From: Thermothielavioides terrestris NRRL 8126
Taxonomy: Eukaryota > Ascomycota > Sordariomycetes > Sordariales > Chaetomiaceae
Assembly: GCF_000226115.1 (NCBI RefSeq)
Contig: NC_016460.1
Span: 1,302,001-1,366,000, forward strand
Reading direction: 5' to 3'
DNA: 64,000 nt
The notes under the pieces are model-generated. The model was not told the origin of the DNA. It saw only the letters and a list, made by a program, of their open reading frames with translations, and searched no databases. A program made the position numbers and the translations under genes. Positions within the stretch are counted from its first letter, which is position 1. Every line of letters begins with the position of its first letter. Shown here one piece after another: positions 34,386-43,768 of the stretch.

Positions 34386-36617
34386 ATGGCGTCGGTCACG
34401 TCGTTGGACAAGGACTTGCGCAAGCTGCGCCTCGACAAGTACACGCCCGCCGCGGCGAACGAGGCCCGCCAATGGATCGAGGGCGTCCTCGGCGAGCGCC
34501 TGCCCGGCGATGACCTGCTCGAGGGCTTGAAGGACGGCGTCGCGCTGTGCAAGTGAGCGCACCCCCAATCCCCAATCCCCCCCCCCCCCCCCCTCCCCTC
34601 ATCCCGGACTACCCGTTGCGCCTGCAACCGGCCCTGACACAATGTGCCTCCTAGGCTCGTGAATCTCGCGGTCGGGCCGCCCGGCGTCAAGTTCAAGAAG
34701 TCCCCCATGCCCTTCGTACAGATGGAGAACATCTCGCAGTTTCTGCACGCCTGCCAGCTGCCACCCCTGAACCTCCAGCAGCACGACATGTTCTTGACCG
34801 TCGATCTGTACGAGCAAAAGGATCCCGCCCAAGTGCTGCAATGCATTGGCGCCTTCAGCCGTGCTGCCAACAGCGTCAACCCCTCGGCATTCCCCACAGC
34901 CATCGGTCCTCGGAGCTCGCGCGTCATGAGCCCCCAATCGACCGGCCCTACCACACCCACTGGGCTTCGGGCTCGCGGCATCTCCAATGCCAGCAATACA
35001 TCGTCGTCGCTCTATGGCAAGGGTCCTGCCCTGGCTCCGTCCAAGACCGGCGACTCCGGCTCGGGCAGGTGGAGTCCCACCAAGTCACCAGGACAGAGCG
35101 CTTCCAGCCCGCCTCCGCCCGTCAGCAGCTGGAGCAAGAAGGAGCAGGAAGGCGCTACGTCGCCCGCCTGGAACATCGCGCAGTATGGCTATATGGGTGG
35201 CGCCAGCCAAGGCAACCTCGGCATCGCGTTTGGCGGACGTCGGCAGATCACTAGTGCTGGTCCCTACGTGCCGAACATGGCCGAGAAGGAAAAGAGGAGA
35301 AAGGAGATGGAAGCAGAGGCGGAGCGGCGACAGCAGGAAGAAGAGCGTCGGCGGAAGGCCGAGATAGAAGCCGAGGAGGAACGGGCCCGGCTGGAGGAAG
35401 AGCGGAGATGGGAGGAGGAGACCCGCCGTCTCAGGGAAGAAGAGCGACGGAGGATCGAAGAGGAGAAGAGGCGATGGGCCGAGGAAGAGCGCCAATGGAA
35501 GCTCACGGAGGAGAAGCGCCGCAGGGAGGAGGAGGAGGCCGAGGCCAGGCTGAAGGAGGAACGCCAAAAGGCCCGCAACCGGAAGAGCAACACGCAGCTG
35601 CGCGGCCAGTACCTGAGCCAATATCAGGCCGAACAAGAGTCAGCAGACAAGGCGCGCATCCGAGAGCTGGAAAAGCAGCTCGAGGAGGCGCGCCGACGCG
35701 AAGCCGAGTACGAGAAAGAACGCCAGGGACGCTCTCTCCGACCGGGCACCAGCGAGGACGCGAAGGCCCGGTCCCGGTCGCGCAGTCGTGCGGCGCAACC
35801 GGTCTCTAGGCAGGATTCGTGGAGCGTGCGCGACGAGCGCGACTTTCTCGCTAAGCAATGGACACAGCATCAACAGCAGCTGGAGCAGCACGAAGAAGAG
35901 CCGGGCGACGCCGCGGCTCCGCCGCCTCCCCTTCCCACCGCGCCGCGACCTCTTCCGGACCCAGCGACCGCGGCTGTCGCGCCCGCCAAGGTTAAGACCC
36001 ACAGGACAGGCGAGGCGCCGCCGGCCTTTCCGGTCCGGAAACAGCACACCGGCTCACGACCGCTTCCGGACCCCGCTGCCTACGCGTCCAGCTCTCCGGA
36101 GGCGTCGCGGCAGCGCCAGCAACCGGCGCCACTATCACCCGAACCGTTGTCACAACGCCCACCCCAACCAAAACCACAAACCAGCCCAGCCATGTCCCGC
36201 ACCGACCGCTTCCCAGCCAGCAACCCCTCCCCGGCTCAAGACGCGCCGAAACCGACCTACGCGCGCGAGCTCCTCGGCGCCACGGACGAGCGCGACGCCG
36301 AGGACCGCCGCCGCGCCGAGGCCCAGAAGAAGACCGCGGCCGCCGGCCGCGCGTCCAAGTCGCTGCTCGAGCGCGAGATGGAGCTGGAGCGGCAGCGGCA
36401 GCGCGAGTGGGAGGAGGCGCAGAAGGAGACGGCCAGGGCGGCCCGGCCGGCCGACGGCGCCGTCGACGGCATCGGCGGCGGCATCGGCGGCCGCTGGGAC
36501 GTCAGCCAGTGGACCGGCTACACCGGCGGCGACAACCAGAACCGCGGCTCCCAGGGCATCGGCGCAGGCAGGAGGCAGATTGTCGGGCCCAGGCCGCTGC
36601 CTAATCCGCCGCGGTAG
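34386..36617 (+). CDS. Calponin-homology (transgelin-like) actin-binding protein with long coiled coil
   Basis: Two exons, 34386-34552 and 34655-36617, with a phase-2 junction across a 102-bp intron, give 709 residues. Residues 15-140 are a single CH domain: EARQWIEGVLGE, LKDGVALCKLVN (completed only by splicing), FKKSPMPFVQMENISQFL, DLYEQKDPAQVLQCI. This is the arrangement of calponin/transgelin (Scp1/Stg1 in yeasts), which bundles actin filaments. A short GNLGIAFGGRRQI element near 280 and QGIGAGRRQIVG at the C-terminus look like two calponin-type repeats. Between them, residues 295-500 form a very charged Glu/Arg/Lys coiled coil, and residues 510-600 are Pro-rich with repeated RPLPDPA (possible SH3 ligands). 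Yeast transgelins are short, so this is an elongated form. It probably acts on cortical actin. The intron contains a 16-base C run. Confidence 0.88.
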
Positions 36618-37391
36618 CTTGGGGGTCCGCGCAGGTATTGGGGGGGCATGGGGGGACGAAAGGGATAAGGCGGTGGGGAATGGAAAACAGGGATAGACAA
36701 GTCCCCTTGCATTTTGGAGTACAGAATAAGTACCTTAGCTACACAGTAGCTAGCTACTGGGAGTAGAAGCCTGGGCACGAGTAAAAGGCAGAACAAGATT
36801 ACAACCTCTTTGCGGAGAACGGCTCACTCACTTCTCCTTGTCTATTCCAATGCCGCGGACACGAAATAGCCCGAGTCAACCGGTGGAGATACGAGTCGGA
36901 CGGGCGAGAAACATGCACGTTAGCTTCACAGCAGGATGCGCGCAGCACGAAGACAAATCAGCAAATACAAAGAAGACACATATAGGGGCTAGTTGTGGAT
37001 TGGCGATATGATACAAACCAGCAGCAGCTTTTGTACACCTCCCTCCGCCCGCCACCCGTTCCGTCCAGTTCCGTTTTGTTCCCCGAACCCAACCCCCTAG
37101 TGCGAGCACGCCATCATAGATATGAGGTAGTAGGTATGTACAACAAAAGTGCCCGCTAACCGTGCCCCCCGGGTCCGTCCCCCAAACAAGCCGACCCGCC
37201 GTTGACATGCACGACCGACCCATTCAACGCCACCCCGCGGTGGTAGCAGCATCACATTATAACTTCGTACAGCAACCTGAAACCGATGGACCAAGTATAC
37301 AAACAAGAAACAAGAATAAGAGAAAAGGGCAATGAGCACCGGAGCCAAGCCAAGCCCAACCAAACCAGCCAAGCATCCATCCATCTCTACA
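36618..37391. other. Gap between convergent calponin-homology and MIP1 genes
   Basis: About 770 bp between two stop codons. It should hold both 3' UTRs. A TACACAGTAGCTAGCTACTG near 36738-36758 is partly palindromic. No gene is supported; the short frames at 36876-37384 (minus) carry no motif. Confidence 0.5.
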
Positions 37392-40300
37392 CTAAAGCCG
37401 CGTGCCCTTCCCCGCCGCCGCCGCGGCCGCAGAGCCAGGCACGCGCGCCGACGACCCAGAGCGCCAGTCCCACCGGGCCTTGTCGAACCCGCCGCCGCCG
37501 CCGCCGCCGGCGTGGGCGCGGGCGAAGCGGCCGGCGCCGAGGGCCTCGGCGACCGACATCGGCTCGCGCTGGACGGGCATCAGGCGGGGCGAGGCGTAGT
37601 ACGGCAGGACGGGCGGCTTCTTTTTCGCCGCCGCGGTGGCGGTGGGGGAGGATTTGGGTGCTGCTGGCTTGGCGGGCTGTTTCTTCGTTGCGGCTGGAGA
37701 GGAGGAGGAGGAGGAGGAAAGCGGGGCGGCGGGGGGTTTGCGGGTTTCCTTGAGGATGTCGCGGAACTCGGCCTCGTCGTTGCAGATCTGCGCGCGGATG
37801 AGGCGCAGCTCGGCGGCCGGGTCGGCGGCTTCCGCCTCGCGCAGTTCTTGCATGACGGGCTTGCGCGGGGTGTAGGCGATCCGGGACAGGTCCGGGGCGA
37901 AGCGCGGGTCCGGGGTGATGGACTCGTCGAGGCGGGCGGCGTCGCCCTTGGCGAGCAGGGCGGCGATGTCGATGCTCTCGCCGGGCGGGATCGGCGTCGG
38001 GTTGCTGGGGGTGACGCAGTCCATGTCGACCTCCTTGCGCAGCACGCGGTCGATGTCGACGGCGGAGAAGAAGGCGCAGCTCTGCGGCAGGTCGTGGATG
38101 CCCACCTGCTGCGCGAACATGGCGCGCGTCCAGAGGTTGGCGACCTGCAGCGCCATGGCGGCGCGGTACTTGTCGTGTTCCTGCACCAGGTAGCGGATCT
38201 CGTCGTGCACGGTGAGCGCCAGGCGCGCCGCGATGTTATAGCGCCGCGCCAGGTAGTCCATGGCGACGATCAGCAGGTGCAGATAGTCGACGCCGCTGGA
38301 CTGGATCGCCCAGTTGATGCGCGAGGTGAGGTAGCCGCCCTTGCTGATGAAGCGGCCCATGAGCGCTTCCGTGATCCCCGCGCCGAGCACCGGGGTCCGC
38401 GGGCGCTCTTGCTCCGCGAACTCTTCCAGCTTGTTGAAGACGAAAGACTCGGTGCCTCCCCGCCAGAAGGGGCGCTTGTAGAGCGATTTCCGGTTGGTCT
38501 TGGTGCCCTTGGTCGTCGCGTAGAGCTTGCTGGCTATGGTAAGTGTCTCTTTCTCGCTGAGACTGGGGTTGAATTGCCGCAGCAGCTGGGCCGCGAACTT
38601 GAGCCCGGCGCCGTAGATGCGGCCGTAATTGAACACCTTGGCGTCGTTCCTGGTGATTCCGAGGATGGACGCCGTCCGGCTGTGGAGGTCGGTCCCGGCC
38701 GCTTTGGTGCCCTCGAGCGTCATGAAGCCGATGGCGTTGCCGCCGTGGATCCTGAAGGTGGCGTCACCCACCACCGACGCGATCCAGAGCTCCTCCGAGT
38801 CGACGTCGGCGCCGACAAAGACGTGGCCCGGCGGCGCGCGGACCATGGCCTTGAGCTCCGACCCGACGCGGTTCTTCTTCGCGTTCGATGCCGTGAGCCA
38901 AGTGTTCTCGACCGCGCGGCGCGTGATTGTGCCCATGGGAATCACCTGGGGCAAGATGAAACCGCCAACCGGCGGCTCCTCGGCCACTGACTCCCCGGTC
39001 GACAATGACGGCGCCTTGGTGGCGGATGACGGTAGGTCATCTTCGTAGACCACCAGCTGTGACATGATCCTGTCGCGGGCGCTGATCCAGTACGAGCACG
39101 ATGCATTCATCTCGAGAGCCTCCTTGGCGTACGGATATTCGGACGAGAGCGTCCCCTTCTCAAAATACGAGAGGTACCCCTTGGCCATCGGGGTGACACA
39201 TCGGGCGGTGGGCCCGTCCTTGTGCGGCAGCTTGAAGTAGAGATGGTCTGCGTCTTCCCTCAGCGCCGCAATTGGCTCGTCCGTGAAGTCGCAGGGCAGC
39301 ATCTGGCGTTCCACGTACTTCGCCGCCTGGTCCCGCGGCACCCTGAAGGTCCACCCGTGCTTGTCGGACCAGAAAAGTGGATGACCGTCCCAGGCCAAGC
39401 GGAGAAGCAGCGGCGCTATCCTCGTGCGGACGCTGATGTTGATGGGGGAGTCGTTCTTGGCGAACAGATCCTTGTACCACTGGGGCATCCCCGGTTTCTT
39501 CTGTCTTGCCGCGGGCCGGGGCGGGTCGCCCTTCTTCTTGCCCTTGACCATCTTAATCTCCTGGCCGGACCAGTCCAGCTGGCTCATCCAAGGGTCGTTG
39601 GCCCACTTCTCGCGGTCGTCCTTGATCTCCAGGGCCTTTTCGGTCAGCGCAATGAGGCGGTCCTGCACGGCATCGGAGAGCTTGTGGTAGGTGGCTTCCG
39701 CGTTGGCAAGGTACGAGTCCCACGACTTGTCGACGGGCAAGATCACAGATGAGAGGTGGCGCAGCGCGGCGAAGCTGACAGGATGGGGGCAAACACGGAG
39801 AAAGTTAGGGAACACGATCTGGTAGACACGGTGGGTGATGGCGACATCAGCCGCGCAGTACGTCAGTAGCTCGTCCAGCTTTTCCACGACGCCTTCACGG
39901 CTCAACTCGCCAAAGGAGTTCCGAAGCTCCTTGTCGATCGAGATATTGAGGTGGAACTTGGCAACGTCCCGGAGGGAGTTAATCGAACTCCGCTCCACCC
40001 ATAGCTCTTCCTCTTCTGCCGTAAATGCGCCGTTGTTGAGCAGCTCGACCAACTCGATGTTGCTCGACTCCTTGGCGATCTTGTCGCGCAGCTCCCGGTT
40101 CTTCTTGTGCTTCATCCAGGTGGGCCGCTGCTGCGAGCACATGCCATTGACGGCGACATGCAGCGACATTGTGTCGAGGAAGGAATTCCGAGTCTGCTGG
40201 AGGGCGTACTCCTCCAATATCCTGGCCCGGTCGAAGCCGACATTGTGGCCCACAATGACTCGTTCCTTCGTCGCATCACCGAGCGGTACCAGCTGACGGT

Positions 40301-40988
40301 CATTCTCCGTCTCTCCCAGCAACCAGGGCGACAGCCATGCATACCAAGCCTCCGGGGTGGCGGCGCAGGCCATGACGGCGAACGGGCTCTCCTTCCACAT
40401 GACCTCGGTGTCGAAGGCGAGCATGTTCCCCTCTGGAGCATCCACCTGCTCCGTGCGGCCGTCCGGGTAGTACTTTGTCCATCCGCTCCGGCGCAGCCAC
40501 GACCTCGGCTTCGGCGGCAGAGTCGACTTGGCCAGCTGTTTCGCATGCGTGAGGAAGGGCTCGGCCGCGTCGACACCCAGCTTGTAGAAGTGCTCATCGA
40601 GCGACTCGCCCGCCAGGGGTGGCAGGTCGAAGGCGATGGGTGGGGTAGTATCGGTGTTCTTGCCGAGGAGGTCGTGACGGCGCAGGTGATCGCGCGCAAG
40701 CTCGATCAGTTCGGGGGAGGGCGGGGAGGTGTTGCCGCGGGGGAACAGCTGCTCGTAGATGCGCGTGCTCAGCTGCTGCACGCCGACCTCGTTGAAGCGG
40801 GCCTCGCAGGGGACGGAGAGGTTTTTGCCTGCTACGGCAGCCGTCGACTCCCACCGGCGCGGCGGGCCTGGGCCTAGCCGTCGCCGCGGCCATGCACATG
40901 CCCGGCGAGCGGCGCGGTGGCGCGCAAGCCGGACGAAGCTCGCCGCGGGCGCATCTCGTCCGGGGAAGCCGCGGATCGAAATGAGCAT
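37392..40988 (-). CDS. MIP1: Mitochondrial DNA polymerase gamma
   Basis: A single-exon gene for 1198 residues, the replicative polymerase of mitochondrial DNA (family A). The Arg/Ala-rich first 50 residues form a matrix-targeting presequence. The 3'-5' proofreading domain has Exo I FDTEV near residue 192, Exo II VGHNVGFDRARI near 248 and Exo III YCAADVAITH near 380. The polymerase domain has motif A VGADVDSEELW near 727, motif B RNDAKVFNYGRIYGAG near 782 and motif C LTVHDEIRYLV near 927. All catalytic acidic residues are present. After about residue 990 there is a fungal-type C-terminal extension, ending in Ser/Pro/Lys-rich and poly-Gly/Ala sequence (GAGRFARAHAGGGGGGGF). It is head-to-head with the RING gene, but 2.8 kb of repeat-bearing DNA separates the two. 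Confidence 0.95.
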   Translation of the reverse strand: MLISIRGFPGRDAPAASFVRLARHRAARRACAWPRRRLGPGPPRRWESTAAVAGKNLSVPCEARFNEVGVQQLSTRIYEQLFPRGNTSPPSPELIELARDHLRRHDLLGKNTDTTPPIAFDLPPLAGESLDEHFYKLGVDAAEPFLTHAKQLAKSTLPPKPRSWLRRSGWTKYYPDGRTEQVDAPEGNMLAFDTEVMWKESPFAVMACAATPEAWYAWLSPWLLGETENDRQLVPLGDATKERVIVGHNVGFDRARILEEYALQQTRNSFLDTMSLHVAVNGMCSQQRPTWMKHKKNRELRDKIAKESSNIELVELLNNGAFTAEEEELWVERSSINSLRDVAKFHLNISIDKELRNSFGELSREGVVEKLDELLTYCAADVAITHRVYQIVFPNFLRVCPHPVSFAALRHLSSVILPVDKSWDSYLANAEATYHKLSDAVQDRLIALTEKALEIKDDREKWANDPWMSQLDWSGQEIKMVKGKKKGDPPRPAARQKKPGMPQWYKDLFAKNDSPINISVRTRIAPLLLRLAWDGHPLFWSDKHGWTFRVPRDQAAKYVERQMLPCDFTDEPIAALREDADHLYFKLPHKDGPTARCVTPMAKGYLSYFEKGTLSSEYPYAKEALEMNASCSYWISARDRIMSQLVVYEDDLPSSATKAPSLSTGESVAEEPPVGGFILPQVIPMGTITRRAVENTWLTASNAKKNRVGSELKAMVRAPPGHVFVGADVDSEELWIASVVGDATFRIHGGNAIGFMTLEGTKAAGTDLHSRTASILGITRNDAKVFNYGRIYGAGLKFAAQLLRQFNPSLSEKETLTIASKLYATTKGTKTNRKSLYKRPFWRGGTESFVFNKLEEFAEQERPRTPVLGAGITEALMGRFISKGGYLTSRINWAIQSSGVDYLHLLIVAMDYLARRYNIAARLALTVHDEIRYLVQEHDKYRAAMALQVANLWTRAMFAQQVGIHDLPQSCAFFSAVDIDRVLRKEVDMDCVTPSNPTPIPPGESIDIAALLAKGDAARLDESITPDPRFAPDLSRIAYTPRKPVMQELREAEAADPAAELRLIRAQICNDEAEFRDILKETRKPPAAPLSSSSSSSPAATKKQPAKPAAPKSSPTATAAAKKKPPVLPYYASPRLMPVQREPMSVAEALGAGRFARAHAGGGGGGGFDKARWDWRSGSSARVPGSAAAAAAGKGTRL

Positions 40989-41813
40989 TCTGCACGACAG
41001 AGCGATAGAGCGAAAGCCAGCGCCACGCTCAAGGCATGGTAGCTAGCCTTGCGCGAGGCGAATTCAGGTGGAATGGAATATGATGTTGGATTTTTCGGCG
41101 ACGGCGGCGGCGACAAATCAGGTTTGTGAGAGTGCAGATTGTCAAGATAACATTGACTACGGGGGGGTTCCGTCACACCGGTGCTGCTGTGTGGAGCAAC
41201 CAACGTCGAAAGGCCGACCCACCAACTGACGCTGTCTTGCCAGTCGGAACTTAATGACCCAAGTTAGCGCTCTCGTGACCCACTCACTGCTGTGGGCGTC
41301 ACCGGCGGCCAAACGTGAGAGCAACTGTAATGGATCTGGATGCAAATGTGGACGTTAGTTATATTCCCTGCCGATGTCCTGTGTTGCTCGCAAGTCTCAT
41401 CGTCGGTCGGTCTCATGTTTATCGCTTGTATGACCTTTCAAGTTGGGCTCAACGGTCAGGTACTTGCGTATGCCTTAGGGTACCTAAAAAATAAAATCAT
41501 TTATCATTACTGAGAGGTAGGTACCATAGGGCGCCACCGGGTTCTGAGAAACTGGTCTTCGGTACTGTTTTCGGGTACGAAGACAGCCATCTCGGCCACA
41601 ACTGCTCTTGGCAAGCCAAAATGGCAGTTACCATGATTATTTCAACAAGACCTCCTTCCTCACAAAGGCTTATTTTTAAAGCAAATCCATTTTGAAGTGC
41701 CAGTCGCATTTACAGTAGTTAGATCCATTTGAAGTACAAGGCCCAGTTCAGGTGTTCAGTTGTATTTGCAATCAGGTGCCTCTGGCCCAGTTTAATACAG
41801 TACGGGTACGGTC

Positions 41814-41951
41814 GGCCAGGTTCAATCCGGGTGCCGCAAACTGGGTGCGCGTTGGCCAGGTTCAATCCGGGTGCCGTAAACTGGGTGCGCGTCGGCCAGG
41901 TTCAATCCGGGTGCCGCAAACTGGGTGCGCGTTGGCCAGGTTCAATCCGGG
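41814..41951. repeat. Tandem repeat, 40-bp period, three full copies plus a partial
   Basis: Units start at 41814, 41854 and 41894, each beginning GGCCAGGTTCAATCCGGGTG and ending CTGGGTGCGCGTT/C. A truncated fourth copy starts at 41934. The copies differ at only two or three positions, which points to recent amplification. The repeated GGTTCAATCC word resembles a Pol III B box, but there is no paired A box at the right distance in each unit. Confidence 0.85.
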
Positions 41952-42000
41952 GCGGCTATCCAGGTTCATATAGAAGTTCGAGTCCCAGATTTTCAAACGT

Positions 42001-42097
42001 AACTGTAGCGTAGTGGTATGCCGTGCCGTAGAATTGTAGAGGTCCCAATGTTCGAATCGCTCGTAGATCCAGTTTTTCCTTGTGAATGTAAGCAATT
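42001..42097 (+). other. tRNA-like head of a SINE-type element
   Basis: TAGCGTAGTGG at 42006-42016 fits the Pol III A-box consensus TRGCNNAGYNGG over the matching positions. TGTTCGAATCG at 42049-42059 matches 9 of 11 bases of the B box GGTTCGANTCC. Their spacing (43 bases start to start) is that of a real tRNA. AGAGGTCCCAATG precedes the B box as in tRNA variable and T-arm DNA. No clean acceptor stem can be drawn, so it is not a functional tRNA gene. With the tandem-repeat tail directly downstream it looks like a tRNA-derived SINE. Confidence 0.45.
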
Positions 42098-42216
42098 GTA
42101 AATACAACTGTAAATACAAAGGTAAATACAGAGGTAAATACAGAGGTAAATACAAAGGTAAATAACAAGGTAAATACAAAGGTAAATAACAAGGTAAATA
42201 CAAAGGTAAATACAAG
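42098..42216. repeat. Tandem repeat, about 12-bp period (GTAAATACAAAG)
   Basis: About ten consecutive units of GTAAATACAAAG occur, with small changes (CAACT, CAGAG, AACAAG in place of CAAAG). They directly follow the tRNA-like segment. The open frames across it (runs of Tyr, Ile, Leu, Cys) are artefacts of the repeat. A repeat tail of this type is usual at the 3' end of fungal SINEs. Confidence 0.85.
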
Positions 42217-42980
42217 AAGACGGTAAAATATATTTTACTGTAATATACAACCTCTGAAAATGCTTTTGAAAATGCTTTTCCCTTGAAAATGCCGTTGAGG
42301 CTCGAAGGCCCACTTAGGTCGAGGATGATCTACGTACAAAGGCCTCACATGAAGGTTTTGGCAACGAAGGCTTTTTAATGGTTCAAAGTGCCAACCAACG
42401 GCCATTTGGCCAGGGCTGGTGGCGCCCTATGGTAGTGAGTGGCATGGACTTGTTGGCGGAGGTGACGGCGCGAAGTAGTACCGGATGACCACCGGGCCGA
42501 GACAGAAGGGAAGAGCGGCCAACCCGATCCCGGGCTTGTCAGGTCGCTCCTACCTGCCACTCGACGATCAGAGCTGTGGATGCACCTTGCCGGACATAGC
42601 GAGTCGAGTGTTGCCGCGAGGCCGGCCCTAGTGTAGTAGTTAGCTGGTCGCTGCCGGGCGGAGATCGTCTGGAGTTTCGCCAATGAAGCCCGCCCGACCG
42701 TTCTCGGAGGATTTACCCCAACGAACTTGCGATACGTATCCGCCGGACTCTCCAGTGACCTCCGGAGTTTGTTATAAAGTTTGTTATAAGCCATCAAGGT
42801 GCTCATGCTTGCTGTCTCACTTGTATCCTCTTGTGCGCCTCGATATCTAGCTGCTATCCTGCCTGGAGCTCCCGCCCGTCCCTAGCGATCCCGATGCCAA
42901 AACGCGAAGCAGCGTGCGCTGTCCGGAACCAAGACCCGCGGCAGGCAGCTTAGGCTCCTGTCCAAGCGAGAGGAAAAGTC

Positions 42981-43026
42981 ATGTCGGATACCTTTTTCTA
43001 CGGGACCCTGGATGATTTTGTTGACG
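42981..43026 (+). other. Short ATG-led exon-like segment of unknown meaning
   Basis: ATG at 42981 opens MSDTFFYGTLDDFVD and runs straight into a strong fungal donor, GTACGT at 43027. TFFYGTL is the opening motif of AIG2/gamma-glutamylcyclotransferase-like proteins, but nothing downstream continues that family. Phase-compatible acceptors at 43706 (TTCGCAG) or 43733 (GCTCAG) would instead splice it onto the reading frame of the RING gene, making a longer N-terminus with a roughly 700-bp intron. Without splicing it stops after 19 codons. Confidence 0.25.
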
Positions 43027-43768
43027 GTACGTACGCTTAACCCAGCTGTGGCCCGACCTGTGATGGTCCGCGCCTCGCGAGCAAGAAAGCAAGGCTGAAT
43101 GAAGCTCGCATCGCCCTCAAGACCAGGCCTTCTTCGCTCTCGCCGGTCTCGCGCTGCCTCCGCTTTCCCCGTCTCCTCCTCCGTCCTCCGACCTTGCATC
43201 AACGCGTCCGTTGGGTTTCGAAGCTCCGAGTCGGCGTGGTCACGGCATCTTTGACGGCCGAGTTGACGGCGGCGCCCAATCCGGATCGGGGCTTGGCCGC
43301 CCGCGCAGCGGCGCTGCCATTGTTCCGGGACCCACTCGCCCCGGCCCTTCCGATAGGCCGACACGCTCGGGCCTTTCTCGCCTCAATCCGCACGCTTCAA
43401 CCCCTCCAAGCCGGCTTCAGATTCCAAATCCGCCGCCATTCCAGGCCGACTCGCTCTCCCTCGGCGCCACCAGCGTAACTCCCAATCGCAGCCCGCCCTC
43501 TTCCGATTTTCCCTTCCGCGGCCACCCAACCCTATCGATAAGAGCGGCTCCCCGCCAACGGAGGCGCCACCGCACCCTTCAAAGCGAATGCGATTTTCGC
43601 GATTTGCCCTGCGTCGCGACTCAGCCGCGTAGTCTACATCGAAATTCGAATACCGCAAGCGCTTCGATTTCTTTGGGACATTCTGCGGTCCACCGAACGT
43701 TCGCAGACGACCTCGGCGACGGGAATAGCTCAGCATCGCCCGCCAGTCCTCGTCAGCTTTCGCCCCTC
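43027..43768. other. Leader/promoter region of the RING gene
   Basis: A 740-bp stretch just upstream of the RING gene. Its plus-strand frame stays open from 43211 into the RING gene but contains no ATG before 43769. It is Pro/Arg/Ser-rich and looks like GC-skewed leader DNA. No separate gene is supported. Confidence 0.45.

Larger units (their letters stand above)
41522..42434. mobile_element. Possible non-autonomous DNA transposon with inverted ends and TA duplication
   Basis: The word TACCATAGGGCGCCACC at 41522-41538 recurs as an exact reverse complement at 42418-42434 (17/17). If the outer TA on each side is read as a target-site duplication, the element is 41524-42432 with 15-bp termini starting CCATAGGG. 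A TA duplication is the hallmark of Tc1/mariner-type insertion. The 909-bp interior is AT-rich, has no transposase frame, and contains a 40-bp tandem repeat, a tRNA-like segment and a 12-bp tandem repeat. The termini are short for this superfamily, so I hold the class loosely. Comparison with other copies would settle the ends. Confidence 0.5.
40989..42980. other. Repeat-bearing intergenic DNA upstream of MIP1
   Basis: The first 350 bp should be the MIP1 promoter, with an AATATG/TTTTTCGGCG patch near 41080. From about 41440 the base composition drops to AT-rich, in contrast with the flanking genes. From 41522 to 42434 the DNA is bounded by a perfect inverted repeat and filled with tandem repeats (listed separately). 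The frame at 42375-42806 (minus) overlaps the element end and shows no family, so it is not called. No functional gene is supported. Confidence 0.6.

Noticed and set aside
37332..38990. A 552-codon open frame on the plus strand opposite MIP1
   Set aside because: It is the antisense of the MIP1 polymerase region. GC-rich third positions keep the opposite strand open, and its translation is Arg/Gly/Asp-rich without any domain.
41975..42060. A functional tRNA gene
   Set aside because: A and B boxes are present, but no acceptor stem or balanced anticodon stem can be formed, so I treat it as a SINE-like relic.
41862..42313. Minus-strand frames rich in Leu-Cys-Ile-Tyr repeats
   Set aside because: They are direct translations of the 12-bp and 40-bp tandem repeats, not membrane proteins.
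42375..42806. A 143-codon minus frame next to the inverted-repeat island
   Set aside because: It crosses the element terminus, shows no domain and has no splice or expression support.
43211..43768. N-terminal extension of the RING protein along the open plus frame
   Set aside because: There is no ATG in it. The translation is Pro/Arg/Ser-rich and resembles leader DNA, so I start the protein at 43769.
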